A stretch of DNA of 32,675 bases, taken from contig DATCXV010000024.1 of NCBI GenBank assembly GCA_036565605.1, positions 1 through 32,675 on the forward strand, in the 5' to 3' direction. The stretch's first letter is position 1, and the number at the start of each line of letters is the position of its first letter. Shown here in pieces: positions 21,460 through 29,528 of this stretch. The position numbers and the translations under genes were made by a program. The notes beneath the pieces were generated by a model that searched no databases, was not told the DNA's origin, and saw only the letters and a program-made list of their open reading frames with translations. The DNA is from UBA6065 sp036565605 (GTDB taxonomy: Bacteria > Patescibacteriota > Minisyncoccia > Phycocordibacterales > UBA6065).

Positions 21460-22770
21460 ATGGCTACTCCCTTCAAGAAAACCCAATTTAAACGCGAGCA
21501 TTATGACGTCTGCGTCATAGGCGGCGGACCTGCCGGTATGATCGCAGCTGGTCGTGCAGCACAATCGGGCGCATCCGTCCTTCTTGTCGAGAAAAATGAC
21601 AGCTTGGGCAAAAAGCTCCTCATCACCGGCGGCGGACGCTGCAATGTCACCAATGCAGAACCGAACGCACGCGCCTTTTTGATGAAACTGAAAGGCAAGG
21701 GCAAATTCCTTCACTCGACCTTTGCCCAACATGACGTCGAGGCATCATTGAAATTCTTCCACGACCACAGCATGAAAACCAAGGTCGAAAACGAAGGCCG
21801 CGTCTTCCCCATTTCAGATCAAGCACGATCAGTCTGGGACGTACTGGTGAAATTTATGAAAGAGACCGGCGTCGAAGTCGTGCCCAATGTTTTGGGCAAA
21901 GGCTTTCATGTGCGCGACGGCAAGATTGTAGGACTGAATGTCGGACTTCCTGGTGGTGCGATCATCACTATTGAGGCAGATTCGTATATCCTGGCGACAG
22001 GCGGCACTTCGCACCCGGAGACCGGTTCGACCGGCGAAGGTTATGAGTGGCTTCGACGTGCCGGCCACACTGTCGTCGATCCGGACGCCGCACTGGTTCC
22101 GGTCAAAATCGCCGAACAATGGGTCCGAGATCTCTCTGGCGTCGCTCACCAGCACGCAAAGCTTTCCATCATAGAAAACAGCAAGCGCACCGATTCGCGC
22201 GTCGGCAGGATGGTCTTTGCACACTTCGGCATGTCCGGACCACTTGTTCTGTCGTTTTCAAAAGAGATCCGTGAAGCACTGCAGTACGCCCAACCAGGAA
22301 CCAAGATCGAATTGTCGCTTGATCTGTTCCCTGATCTGGACCCGGCCGCCATGGATAAACACATCCTGGCCGTCTTTGCCGAGCATGCCAATAAGAAAGT
22401 AAAGAATGCCATCGGCAAATTGGTCACGCCAGCTATGGCGGGTGCGATCATCGAATTATCAAAACTCGATCCGGAAAAAGAGATCAATGTAGTGAGCCGT
22501 GAAGAACGCCTGGCCTTGGCCAAAACGGTCAAAGATTTGCGCATGACGCCTACCGGATTTTTAGGTGCCGACAAAGCGATCGTTGCATCCGGCGGCGTAA
22601 AGTTGGAAGAGGTCGATTTCAAGACCATGCAGTCGCGCATCGTGCCGAACCTGTATTTGATTGGCGACGTCCTCGACATCGACCGCCCATCGGGCGGATA
22701 CAGCCTGCAATTGTGCTGGACAACCGGATGGGTGGCAGGAGAATCGGCAGCAAAAGAATCAAAGAAATAG
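21460..22770 (+). CDS. BaiN/HI0933-type NAD(P)/FAD-dependent oxidoreductase
   Basis: 436 residues from the ATG at 21460. The dinucleotide motif is CVIGGGPAGMIAAGRAA. The diagnostic KLLITGGGRCNVTN follows near residue 53, and the C-terminus has LYLIGDVLDIDRPSGGYSLQ, which closes the flavin site. These flavoproteins are widespread and mostly uncharacterised; the family name comes from a bile acid pathway member. No signal peptide. The last 12 bases overlap the end of the helicase gene on the other strand, with no terminator between them. Confidence 0.93.
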   Translation: MATPFKKTQFKREHYDVCVIGGGPAGMIAAGRAAQSGASVLLVEKNDSLGKKLLITGGGRCNVTNAEPNARAFLMKLKGKGKFLHSTFAQHDVEASLKFFHDHSMKTKVENEGRVFPISDQARSVWDVLVKFMKETGVEVVPNVLGKGFHVRDGKIVGLNVGLPGGAIITIEADSYILATGGTSHPETGSTGEGYEWLRRAGHTVVDPDAALVPVKIAEQWVRDLSGVAHQHAKLSIIENSKRTDSRVGRMVFAHFGMSGPLVLSFSKEIREALQYAQPGTKIELSLDLFPDLDPAAMDKHILAVFAEHANKKVKNAIGKLVTPAMAGAIIELSKLDPEKEINVVSREERLALAKTVKDLRMTPTGFLGADKAIVASGGVKLEEVDFKTMQSRIVPNLYLIGDVLDIDRPSGGYSLQLCWTTGWVAGESAAKESKK

Positions 22771-24390
22771 CCTCACGATCCTCAGCTCATCAAATTCATA
22801 CCCTTTTCCCAAGAGGCTCATCACTGGCGACAAAGGGCGCTGGCCGCCATCCGTGGTACCGACCTGCTGGAAAGCAGACATGATTTTCTTGAAACGAGAA
22901 ACGGGCACCGTATCCCGCAGATGGTACATGGAAATCTGCGGCTCTTTGGCTTTGATTTTTTCCAAATGGTCGATGATGGTGCCTTCGGTCAGTTCTCGTT
23001 TAGCAGCAATTTCGGCGATGGACTTCCCTTCCAAAAGCAATTCCTTGGTCGCTTCGACCGTATCTACTTTTTTGGGCTTCTTGCCGCGCGAAACAAACGC
23101 TTCTTGTGCTTCGCGCAATTTTTTCCCGCCCATCTCTTCCAAATCCGAGACTGCCTCGTCGGATGCTTTTTTAAATTCGCGATCCATTTCCAACGCCTCT
23201 TCGTGGATGGCCAAAGCCATGTTGTTCATACCCTTGATCGACAAACCACCCAAGGTCCGAACGCGAGACAACGCAACGTATCCCATGCCACGCTCGAAGG
23301 ATTTAGAAAGATCGATTTCGGCGGCGTCCAACGACATACCCTGGCTTTTGTGGATCGTAATAGCCCAGGCCAAGCGCAAAGGATACTGGCTGATTTCCGC
23401 CAATAATTTTCCATTCTCTTCGACTGCCCACGAATCAAGTTCAACTACGATCTCTTTGCCATCTTTCGTACGGACCACAATGTTATCCTGCGAGCATTTT
23501 TCCACCACGGCCAAAGTGCCGTTGGCATAGCCCGCTTCGAAATTGTTTTTAACGAACATCACTTTGGCGCCCGGCTTCAGGCGTAAAACTTCGGGCGCAA
23601 GGCAGCCTTTCTTCAATGCCAAAACCAGCGCGTCGCGACCGCGCTCTTCCATATAGAATTCGATCGCTTCACCAGGTATCTGGTCGATCTCGCGATCATT
23701 TTCGGTATCAACATCTTTGTTATGGGTATACAACTTTGTTGGTTCGATACCGCCTTCGACCGGGGCATTGAGGCGTTCCATCAATACTTCGCCAATGCCT
23801 TCTTCGACTTCACCGTCGCGAATGGCGTGAAGAACGCGCAGAAACGGACCGTCATCCTGGCGATGTGATTCGTGCAAGTACAAAATGGCTGGGTTCAACT
23901 CCTTCCAAGACTGCGCCATGTACGAAAACAAAGACGGCGTTTCACCTTGGCGTACCACCGGCGGCAATTGGAAAAAGTCTCCGCAAAAAACAACCTGGAT
24001 GCCGCCGAAGGGTTCGTCCTTCAGTTTGGCGCGTCGCAGAACCTGGTCCACCAAGTCCAAACGGAAATGATGAAGCATCGATATCTCGTCAATGATCAAA
24101 ACTTGGACACGGTCAAAACGAGTCTTTAAATACTGTTTCGTAATAATTGTTTCAAGATCGCTTTCGGAGAGTGTCGCACGTACACCGATACCGGACCAGG
24201 CATGAATAGTCATGCCGCCCATATGAGTAGCCGCGATGCCGGTCGATGCAGTGATGCCGACAGGCACATCGTGCTCGTTCAGATATTTGATGTATTCGCG
24301 CAACACGTGCGTCTTGCCGGAACCGGCAGCACCGGTTAAAAAGGCAGATCGTCCCGTTTTCAGAATGTCTAATGCCTGGGCCTGAGTCAT
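22759..24390 (-). CDS. PIF1/RecD-like superfamily 1B DNA helicase with C-terminal HTH
   Basis: 543 residues. Walker A is GAAGSGKT at 19-26; motif Ia is ITASTGIAATHMGG; Walker B is VLIIDEISML near 97; motif III is GDFFQLPPV. A UvrD-C-like end has AITIHKSQGMSLDAAEIDL and GYVALSRVR. The C-terminal 100 residues contain a helix-turn-helix (LLEGKSIAEIAAKRELTEGTIIDHL), an RQC-like HTH_40 module. Such proteins unwind DNA 5'-3' in repair and at structured DNA. The precise start is set by the leaderless-type promoter next to the ATG. Confidence 0.93.
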   Translation of the reverse strand: MTQAQALDILKTGRSAFLTGAAGSGKTHVLREYIKYLNEHDVPVGITASTGIAATHMGGMTIHAWSGIGVRATLSESDLETIITKQYLKTRFDRVQVLIIDEISMLHHFRLDLVDQVLRRAKLKDEPFGGIQVVFCGDFFQLPPVVRQGETPSLFSYMAQSWKELNPAILYLHESHRQDDGPFLRVLHAIRDGEVEEGIGEVLMERLNAPVEGGIEPTKLYTHNKDVDTENDREIDQIPGEAIEFYMEERGRDALVLALKKGCLAPEVLRLKPGAKVMFVKNNFEAGYANGTLAVVEKCSQDNIVVRTKDGKEIVVELDSWAVEENGKLLAEISQYPLRLAWAITIHKSQGMSLDAAEIDLSKSFERGMGYVALSRVRTLGGLSIKGMNNMALAIHEEALEMDREFKKASDEAVSDLEEMGGKKLREAQEAFVSRGKKPKKVDTVEATKELLLEGKSIAEIAAKRELTEGTIIDHLEKIKAKEPQISMYHLRDTVPVSRFKKIMSAFQQVGTTDGGQRPLSPVMSLLGKGYEFDELRIVRLFL

Positions 24391-24396
24391 GCCGAC

Positions 24397-24405
24397 ACTA
24401 TACCA
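24397..24405 (-). promoter_or_regulatory. Extended -10 promoter of the helicase, leaderless type
   Basis: Minus strand TG-G-TATAGT (24397-24405), with the hexamer ending 6 bases before the ATG at 24390. It fits into the 18-bp gap after the cytochrome b5-like gene. Confidence 0.6.
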
Positions 24406-24408
24406 GAC

Positions 24409-24768
24409 CTACTGCGCGAGTCTTCCAATAAGGAATGTCGCCAGCGCTTCGGCCGGAGCACGCTGTCCGCCGTGCTGAGCTTCGAATGCAGCCGTCGCAT
24501 CAGTGCCGCACAACGATTCAATTGCTTCAGGACCGCCTGGGTGCTGACTTATCCATGCTGACAGATCATAGACATTCCCTTCGATTGCAGCCCAACACGA
24601 TGACGGCGTTGAGTGTGCTGCAACGTCAGTCATCGTATACGAACCTCCTCCGCCTGGATTAAGTGACTCATGCGAAGCGCTTGTTGTGGATTCATCCTTT
24701 CGTATCGCAGCGTATGCAACAGATCCAATAATAACCAATACAATGACTGCGTAGAGGGCTTTTTTCAT
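24409..24768 (-). CDS. Membrane-tethered cytochrome b5-like heme-binding protein
   Basis: 119 residues. An N-terminal anchor or signal (1-21) and a short Ser/Gly linker precede a cytochrome b5 domain from about 44. The domain has SYTMTDVAAHSTPSSCWAAIEGNVYDLSAW up to residue 72, in pieces typical of the fold. The first heme ligand is in HPGG (76-79), and the second is likely His99 in FEAQHGG. The orientation puts the heme domain outside the cytoplasm. Electron partner unknown; no heme synthesis gene is in the window. The helicase gene follows 18 bases downstream. Confidence 0.9.
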   Translation of the reverse strand: MKKALYAVIVLVIIGSVAYAAIRKDESTTSASHESLNPGGGGSYTMTDVAAHSTPSSCWAAIEGNVYDLSAWISQHPGGPEAIESLCGTDATAAFEAQHGGQRAPAEALATFLIGRLAQ

Positions 24769-24774
24769 GGCGAC

Positions 24775-24783
24775 AGTATATCA
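24775..24783 (-). promoter_or_regulatory. Extended -10 promoter of the cytochrome b5-like gene, leaderless type
   Basis: Minus strand TG-A-TATACT (24775-24783), with the hexamer ending 6 bases before the ATG at 24768. Confidence 0.6.
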
Positions 24784-24797
24784 GAATAGTCGGTACC

Positions 24798-24827
24798 TTT
24801 ACACAGAAAGGTAGCTTATGATAAACT
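24798..24827 (+). promoter_or_regulatory. padR promoter, leaderless type
   Basis: TTTACA (24798-24803), an 18-bp spacer, TAAACT (24822-24827), ending 6 bases before the ATG at 24834. It is divergent from the cytochrome b5-like promoter in a 65-bp gap. PadR proteins often bind their own promoter, but no clear operator repeat is seen. Confidence 0.55.
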
Positions 24828-24833
24828 GTGCGT

Positions 24834-25166
24834 ATGGAACGATCGGATGAGAAAGACAAATTCGGACAGATCCGCAAAGGCCTGCTTGAATTCGCGGTGC
24901 TGAAAATTGTCTCGCGCGGACAGGTGTATGCCGCGGATATGCTCCGCGAGCTTTCCGGTACAGATTTCGCCACACAGGAAGGCACGCTTTATCCCCTGCT
25001 TTCGCGATTGCGTCGCGACGGCATGGTTGATTACGAATGGAAAGAATCCGCTTCGGGACCACCTCGCAAATATTATCGCTTGGCAGACAAAGGCGAGAAA
25101 GAATTAAAAGAATTAGAACGGTACTGGAAAAAGATCGGCGACACTATTAATAGTCTGGGCAAGTAA
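24834..25166 (+). CDS. PadR family transcriptional regulator
   Basis: 110 residues. The winged-helix core reads KGLLEFAVLKIVSRGQVYAADML, then TQEGTLYPLLSRLRRDGMVDYEW, the typical PadR recognition helix and wing, then PPRKYYRLADKGEKEL. A short C-terminal helix serves for dimer formation. PadR regulators repress a neighbouring operon and themselves in response to small molecules or membrane stress. The next gene, 10 bases downstream, encodes a PspC-type membrane protein; this PadR-PspC pairing is common in other bacteria. Confidence 0.93.
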   Translation: MERSDEKDKFGQIRKGLLEFAVLKIVSRGQVYAADMLRELSGTDFATQEGTLYPLLSRLRRDGMVDYEWKESASGPPRKYYRLADKGEKELKELERYWKKIGDTINSLGK

Positions 25167-25176
25167 TTAACGAATT

Positions 25177-26043
25177 ATGAACAAAGTCACAACGATACAG
25201 TTAAACGGACGGGCATACCAGGTGGACGAGTCAGGATACGAGGCGCTGCGCTCGTACCTTGATAACGCATCTGCAGCGCTTGCCGGTGATCCGGATCAGG
25301 CCGAGATCGTCCGAGACTTGGAACAGGCCGTCGCCGAGAAATGCGACCGCACGCTTTCTGCTCACAAAAATGTCGTGTCGTCCGAAGAGATCGCAAAGAT
25401 CATCGCTGAAATGGGTCCGGTCGCAGGTGCCGAGAAACAAGAACAGACAGACGCTCCGAAGACAGAACCAAAGCCACGAAAGCTTTACAAGATTCGCGAG
25501 GGCGCTTTGCTCTTTGGTGTATGTAACGGCATTGGCGCATACTTCGACATCGATCCCATCATCGTCCGCATTATTTTCATCATCCTAACCATCGCCACAA
25601 GCGGTGTGTGGATCGCGGCGTATGTACTGCTTGCCATTTTCCTTCCTTCGGCAGAAACACCTGAAGAAAAAGCTCGTGCATTCGGTGACCCAAAAAATGC
25701 ACAGGAATTGGTCGAACGCGCCAAGAAAAAATATGCCGAGATGACAGAAAAAGGGAAAGCTTGGAAGAAAGAATGGTCATACGATCGCCACGAAGCACGC
25801 GCTCGCCTGCGCGCCGAACGCGCCCGACTGCGTCACGAACGTCATATGTACAAAACGTACGAACAGAACAATGTCTGGAGCGTGATCCGACCGATCGTTG
25901 ATACTGTGATCGCTTTAGTATGGCTCGGAGTATTTCTTGCCGCAGCAATATTCTTTGGTAAGCACTGGAACGAAACGTCGCTCATTCTGCACAAAGCAAT
26001 CGATCTTATAAAAGAGCTGATCGATTACGCCCAGACGCTTTAA
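25177..26043 (+). CDS. PspC domain membrane protein
   Basis: 288 residues. The N-terminal 95 residues are soluble and resemble the helical domain found in front of PspC in PadR-linked proteins (DPDQAEIVRDLEQAVAEKCD). A PspC domain follows at about 102-165 (KLYKIREGALLFGVCNGIGAYFDID up to LLAIFLPS, given in part). A long charged, arginine-rich helical region and a third membrane helix near 240-262 complete it. PspC proteins sense or respond to membrane stress. It is convergent with the ABC-F gene, whose stop lies directly against its own. Confidence 0.9.
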   Translation: MNKVTTIQLNGRAYQVDESGYEALRSYLDNASAALAGDPDQAEIVRDLEQAVAEKCDRTLSAHKNVVSSEEIAKIIAEMGPVAGAEKQEQTDAPKTEPKPRKLYKIREGALLFGVCNGIGAYFDIDPIIVRIIFIILTIATSGVWIAAYVLLAIFLPSAETPEEKARAFGDPKNAQELVERAKKKYAEMTEKGKAWKKEWSYDRHEARARLRAERARLRHERHMYKTYEQNNVWSVIRPIVDTVIALVWLGVFLAAAIFFGKHWNETSLILHKAIDLIKELIDYAQTL

Positions 26044-27504
26044 TTATTTCTCTAGATCCAAGACTTCGTCGATCCTGATCGATTCGACGAATTCAGGCAC
26101 GTGCGAAACAAGAATCATCGCGCCTTCATATTCATTAAGCGCCTTGGCAATCACAGGAATGTGACGGAAATTGATATGGTTTGTCGGCTCGTCCAAGATA
26201 AGAAGTCCCGGCTTCTGCAGGACCAATCGCGCAAAAGCCACCAATCCCTTCTGCCCTTCGGAAAGCGATCCAATCTTCTTGTCCATCATGTCGGCATGAA
26301 TAAGAAATCCGGCCGCTGTTGAACGAATATGTTGTTCGATATGAGTCGCTGACGCGGAAAGGAGCGACTCATATACGGTGTCTTCAAAGTTGAGCGTCGA
26401 AAAATCCTGGCGATAATATCCGACGCGTATGCCTTCAGAGATTTTGGCACCTTCGGATGTTCCTGACGCCAACGCTTCAAGTAATGTCGACTTGCCAATG
26501 CCGTTTGGACCGCGCAACAAAAGATGCTGATTACGCTTCAGCTTGATGGAACACGTCCTTCGCGTTGCTTTATGATTCTTGATGACTTGATATGCCGAAA
26601 TCTCGATGATCGGCCCAACAAATTCCGGCTGGGATGGAATTTCGAACTCGCGAATGGTCTTGTCTTCCTTTCGAACCTCGACGATCTCTTCTTCCATTTC
26701 TTCGGCTTTTTCACGCATGCGCTTGGCGACCAAACGCATCTGGCCACCCTTGTTCGCGAATGAATTGGCTTGAGCGATCTTCTCTTGGATCTGCTTTTGC
26801 AATAAAGCATTAGCGCGATTCTCACGCTCGACCCGAGCAGTGATCTCTTCAAGCACATCGAAATAGTCACCGACATATTGTTCAACCTTCTTTGTGTGGA
26901 CATCCAGATACAGAACGCCATCAGTGAATGAATTCAAAAATTCCGCGTCGTGCGAAATGACAATCACTGTCTTCGGATACGATTTCAAAAAGTGCGTCAA
27001 ATGTTCGATGCCAGCTTTGTCCAAGTTATTAGTAGGCTCGTCCAAAAGTAGGATGTCCGGATTCTGGATCAAAGCCGAAGCCAGAAGAAGCCGCGCCTGC
27101 TGGCCGCCTGAAAATGATTTTACAATCCTGTCGCCAATAAGAGCTGCACGTCCAGGAAAATCCACCGCTTCCAAAACTGCATCCATGCGCGGATCGATAT
27201 CGTAGACTTTTTCTTTGAAACACTTCTGGAAGAAATCGCGAACCGACAATTCTCCTTCCGGGCGCGGAATAACTTGTCGCGACAAAGCGATTGAAAGACC
27301 GTGTCCCGTAATTACCTTACCCGATTCAGGACGATGCTCGCGAGCAACAAGCTTGAAGATCGTCGACTTGCCGGCGCCGTTCTGGCCCATCAACGTGATT
27401 TTCGACCCCCGTCGCACGGTGAAAAACGCCTCGTCGAGGATCGGATAGTTATGTCCGAAGCTAAAGGAAACTTCGTCGAAGCGCAGTACCGTATCGTCCG
27501 CCAT
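26044..27504 (-). CDS. ABC-F family ATPase (ribosome-associated type)
   Basis: 486 residues with two ABC domains and no membrane segment. Domain 1 has GQNGAGKST, FSGGQQARLLLA and ILLLDEPTNNLD. A charged linker of about 80 residues follows, as needed to reach into the ribosome. Domain 2 has GPNGIGKSTLLEA and LILDEPTNHINF, but its signature reads LSEGQKG rather than LSGGE. ABC-F proteins act on stalled or antibiotic-bound ribosomes or tune initiation (EttA, Uup, Vga types). It is shorter than the usual 530-640. Its ATG lies 4 bases after the DEAD-box helicase stop. Confidence 0.92.
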   Translation of the reverse strand: MADDTVLRFDEVSFSFGHNYPILDEAFFTVRRGSKITLMGQNGAGKSTIFKLVAREHRPESGKVITGHGLSIALSRQVIPRPEGELSVRDFFQKCFKEKVYDIDPRMDAVLEAVDFPGRAALIGDRIVKSFSGGQQARLLLASALIQNPDILLLDEPTNNLDKAGIEHLTHFLKSYPKTVIVISHDAEFLNSFTDGVLYLDVHTKKVEQYVGDYFDVLEEITARVERENRANALLQKQIQEKIAQANSFANKGGQMRLVAKRMREKAEEMEEEIVEVRKEDKTIREFEIPSQPEFVGPIIEISAYQVIKNHKATRRTCSIKLKRNQHLLLRGPNGIGKSTLLEALASGTSEGAKISEGIRVGYYRQDFSTLNFEDTVYESLLSASATHIEQHIRSTAAGFLIHADMMDKKIGSLSEGQKGLVAFARLVLQKPGLLILDEPTNHINFRHIPVIAKALNEYEGAMILVSHVPEFVESIRIDEVLDLEK

Positions 27505-27508
27505 TGGA

Positions 27509-29029
27509 TTAGCGCATTACCCCCTTTCTGAAGACGCGGCGGTAACCGTCGCCAAGCGCTGCTTTTTTGGATGGGTCGGTTTTAAGCGGGCGCGGATATT
27601 TAGAGCGTCCACCAAAACCACCGCGGCGCGGACCACCATGACCACCATGAGAAGCGTGACCGCCTGTGTGCGATGCGCCATGCGATGCATGTCCGCCACC
27701 GAAGCCACGAGAACCCCCGCCGAAACCACGGCCACCCCTGCCACGACCTCTTCCACCGCGACCGCGCGGAGCCGAGGCTACTTCGATAATAGATGCGCCA
27801 TTGTGGCTTTTCTTTGAAACCTCTTTCTTGATGAGGCGTTCGATATCGCGAATATCGCGACCCTGATCCGGAAGCGCAAATGAAACAGCTTTGCCGGTCG
27901 CTCCGCCGCGACCCGTACGGCCAATGCGGTGAACATAATCTTCGGTCTGTTCTGGCAAGTCGTAATTGATAACCAGATCAATACCTTTCACATCGATACC
28001 ACGAGCAGCAATGTCAGTTGCGACCAGGATCTGGAATTTGCCTGTCTTGAAACCGTCCAAAGCCTGCCTGCGCTGGCCCAGCGAACGGTTCGAATGAATC
28101 TCGGTCGCGGTAAAGCCTGCCTTGCGCAAGTCATGAGCAATATCACCAGCGCCGTATTTAGTACGCGAGAAAACCAGGACCGGTCCCGTGACCGACTTCA
28201 CCATCTCGATAAGCAAAGGCATGCGAGACTTCCTGTCTACGATGATGATTTCCTGCTCGACGCTTGTTGCTGCGGTGCCTTGTGGAGCAACTTCAATGCG
28301 CAAAGGCGTTTTCATGTGCTCCAAACCAAGTTTTGCAATCTCGTCTGGCATGGTTGCAGAGAACAGCATCGTCTGACGCTCCTTCGAAACCTGAGCCATG
28401 ATCTCCCTGATCTGTGGCATGAAGCCAATATCGAACATGTGGTCCGCCTCGTCCAAGACAACGATACCCACATGAGCAAGCGAGAGATTCTTTTGTTTCA
28501 AGTGGTCGATCAAACGACCTGGCGTTGCGATGACAATGTCAGGACGATACCGCAGGCTGCGAACCTGGCGATAAATTGGCTCACCACCAATAAGCACTGC
28601 CGTACGTACGCCCAATGGACCACCGACTTTTCGGAGCGTTTCGTCGACCTGCAATGCCAATTCACGCGTCGGCAATATAACGACGCCCGGGCCTTTGCCT
28701 TCAAGAATGCGTTCAATTATTGGAATACCGAAACCAAGCGTCTTGCCCGTACCCGTTTGAGCAATACCAATCACATCCTGACCTTTGATGCCGATCGGAA
28801 TAACCTTGCCCTGGATCGGCGTTGGTTCCTTGAAACCTGCGCGCAAAAGAATCGCGAGAATTTCGGGCCTGATGCCCAAATCCGCGAAACCTGGCTCCGC
28901 CTTCTTTTCTGCCGTTTTTGAAACCGTCTCGGATGCCTCCGCACGCGCGGAGGTTTCCTTTGTAAGTGCTGTGTTCATGTATGTATTACCGACTTGCGCG
29001 ACCGGGCTCGATCGTGCACGGAAATACAT
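27509..29029 (-). CDS. DEAD-box RNA helicase with RG-rich tail
   Basis: 506 residues. Motif order: GFKEPTPIQ (Q motif), AQTGTGKT (I), PTRELALQ (Ia), TPGR (Ib), DEAD (II), SAT (III), DIAARGIDV (V), HRIGRTGR (VI). The last 90 residues are rich in arginine, glycine and histidine (GGRGRGRGGRGFGGGSRGF), an RNA-binding tail. The start at 29029 has AAAGGA 8 bases before it; ATG 28978 (MNTALTK) is an alternative. Likely roles are ribosome assembly and mRNA unwinding. It heads a two-gene unit with the ABC-F gene. Confidence 0.93.
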   Translation of the reverse strand: MYFRARSSPVAQVGNTYMNTALTKETSARAEASETVSKTAEKKAEPGFADLGIRPEILAILLRAGFKEPTPIQGKVIPIGIKGQDVIGIAQTGTGKTLGFGIPIIERILEGKGPGVVILPTRELALQVDETLRKVGGPLGVRTAVLIGGEPIYRQVRSLRYRPDIVIATPGRLIDHLKQKNLSLAHVGIVVLDEADHMFDIGFMPQIREIMAQVSKERQTMLFSATMPDEIAKLGLEHMKTPLRIEVAPQGTAATSVEQEIIIVDRKSRMPLLIEMVKSVTGPVLVFSRTKYGAGDIAHDLRKAGFTATEIHSNRSLGQRRQALDGFKTGKFQILVATDIAARGIDVKGIDLVINYDLPEQTEDYVHRIGRTGRGGATGKAVSFALPDQGRDIRDIERLIKKEVSKKSHNGASIIEVASAPRGRGGRGRGRGGRGFGGGSRGFGGGHASHGASHTGGHASHGGHGGPRRGGFGGRSKYPRPLKTDPSKKAALGDGYRRVFRKGVMR

Positions 29030-29050
29030 GCAGAGAGTCCTTTCGCTTGT

Positions 29051-29068
29051 GCTCGCAGGTATGCGAGC
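29051..29068 (-). promoter_or_regulatory. Leader hairpin of the DEAD-box helicase mRNA
   Basis: GCTCGCA-(4-nt loop)-TGCGAGC, a perfect 7-bp stem in the predicted 50-nt leader, a few bases upstream of the AAAGGA ribosome binding site. Possible cold or autoregulatory element. Confidence 0.5.
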
Positions 29069-29086
29069 GTTACTTGCAATGTTTTA

Positions 29087-29115
29087 ATTATAGCATAGTG
29101 AAAGAAGGTTTGCAA
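29087..29115 (-). promoter_or_regulatory. Promoter of the DEAD-box helicase
   Basis: Minus strand TTGCAA (29110-29115), a 17-bp spacer ending in the extended TG-C, then TATAAT (29087-29092). Strong match. Confidence 0.75.
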
Positions 29116-29143
29116 GGTAAGTTCCACGGCTCTTTGAGACCGC

Positions 29144-29527
29144 TTACTGACCGAACTCTTCCCCTTCTCGGCGTTGCACGTCATCTTCGCCCAGGCCGAA
29201 ATGGTGTGCGATCTCGTGCCACAAGGTTTCGTACACGACGTCTTCAACCGACTTGCCCGAGTCGTCCGCTTCTTCCAAAATCGGCATGCGATACAAGGTG
29301 ATCGTATCCGGCATTTCGAAACCCGCTGCAACCGTACGTTCGGTACGTGGCACGCCACGATACAGACCAAGCAAGTCCATCGAGCTATCGAGAAGCATCT
29401 CGTCGATAGTCTTTTGTTCCACATAATCTTCGACCATGACCGCGACATTCCTTACCTTGTCACGAATCCATTGCGGTAGACGGTCAAAAGCAATAGCGAC
29501 AGTTTGTTCGAACTCTTTTTCGTTCAT
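29144..29527 (-). CDS. Zincin-like metallopeptidase family protein
   Basis: 127 residues. The zinc motif HEIAHHFG lies near residue 105 and is followed by an acidic segment (LGEDD). Upstream are VEDYVEQ and DTITLYRMPILEE, which match the small DUF1025/PF06262 family of possible metallopeptidases. No signal peptide. Its ATG starts one base after the lexA stop, so it is translated with lexA and probably belongs to the SOS regulon. The substrate is unknown; the pairing with lexA invites a damage-related role, which is inference. Confidence 0.88.
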   Translation of the reverse strand: MNEKEFEQTVAIAFDRLPQWIRDKVRNVAVMVEDYVEQKTIDEMLLDSSMDLLGLYRGVPRTERTVAAGFEMPDTITLYRMPILEEADDSGKSVEDVVYETLWHEIAHHFGLGEDDVQRREGEEFGQ

Positions 29528-29528
29528 T

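Noticed and set aside
22661..23530. 289-residue plus-strand ORF
   Set aside because: Antisense to the helicase gene and low-complexity serine-rich; no start signals.
27929..28921. 330-residue plus-strand ORF
   Set aside because: Fully antisense to the DEAD-box helicase with all motifs intact; composition rich in Cys, His and Arg as expected for a shadow frame.
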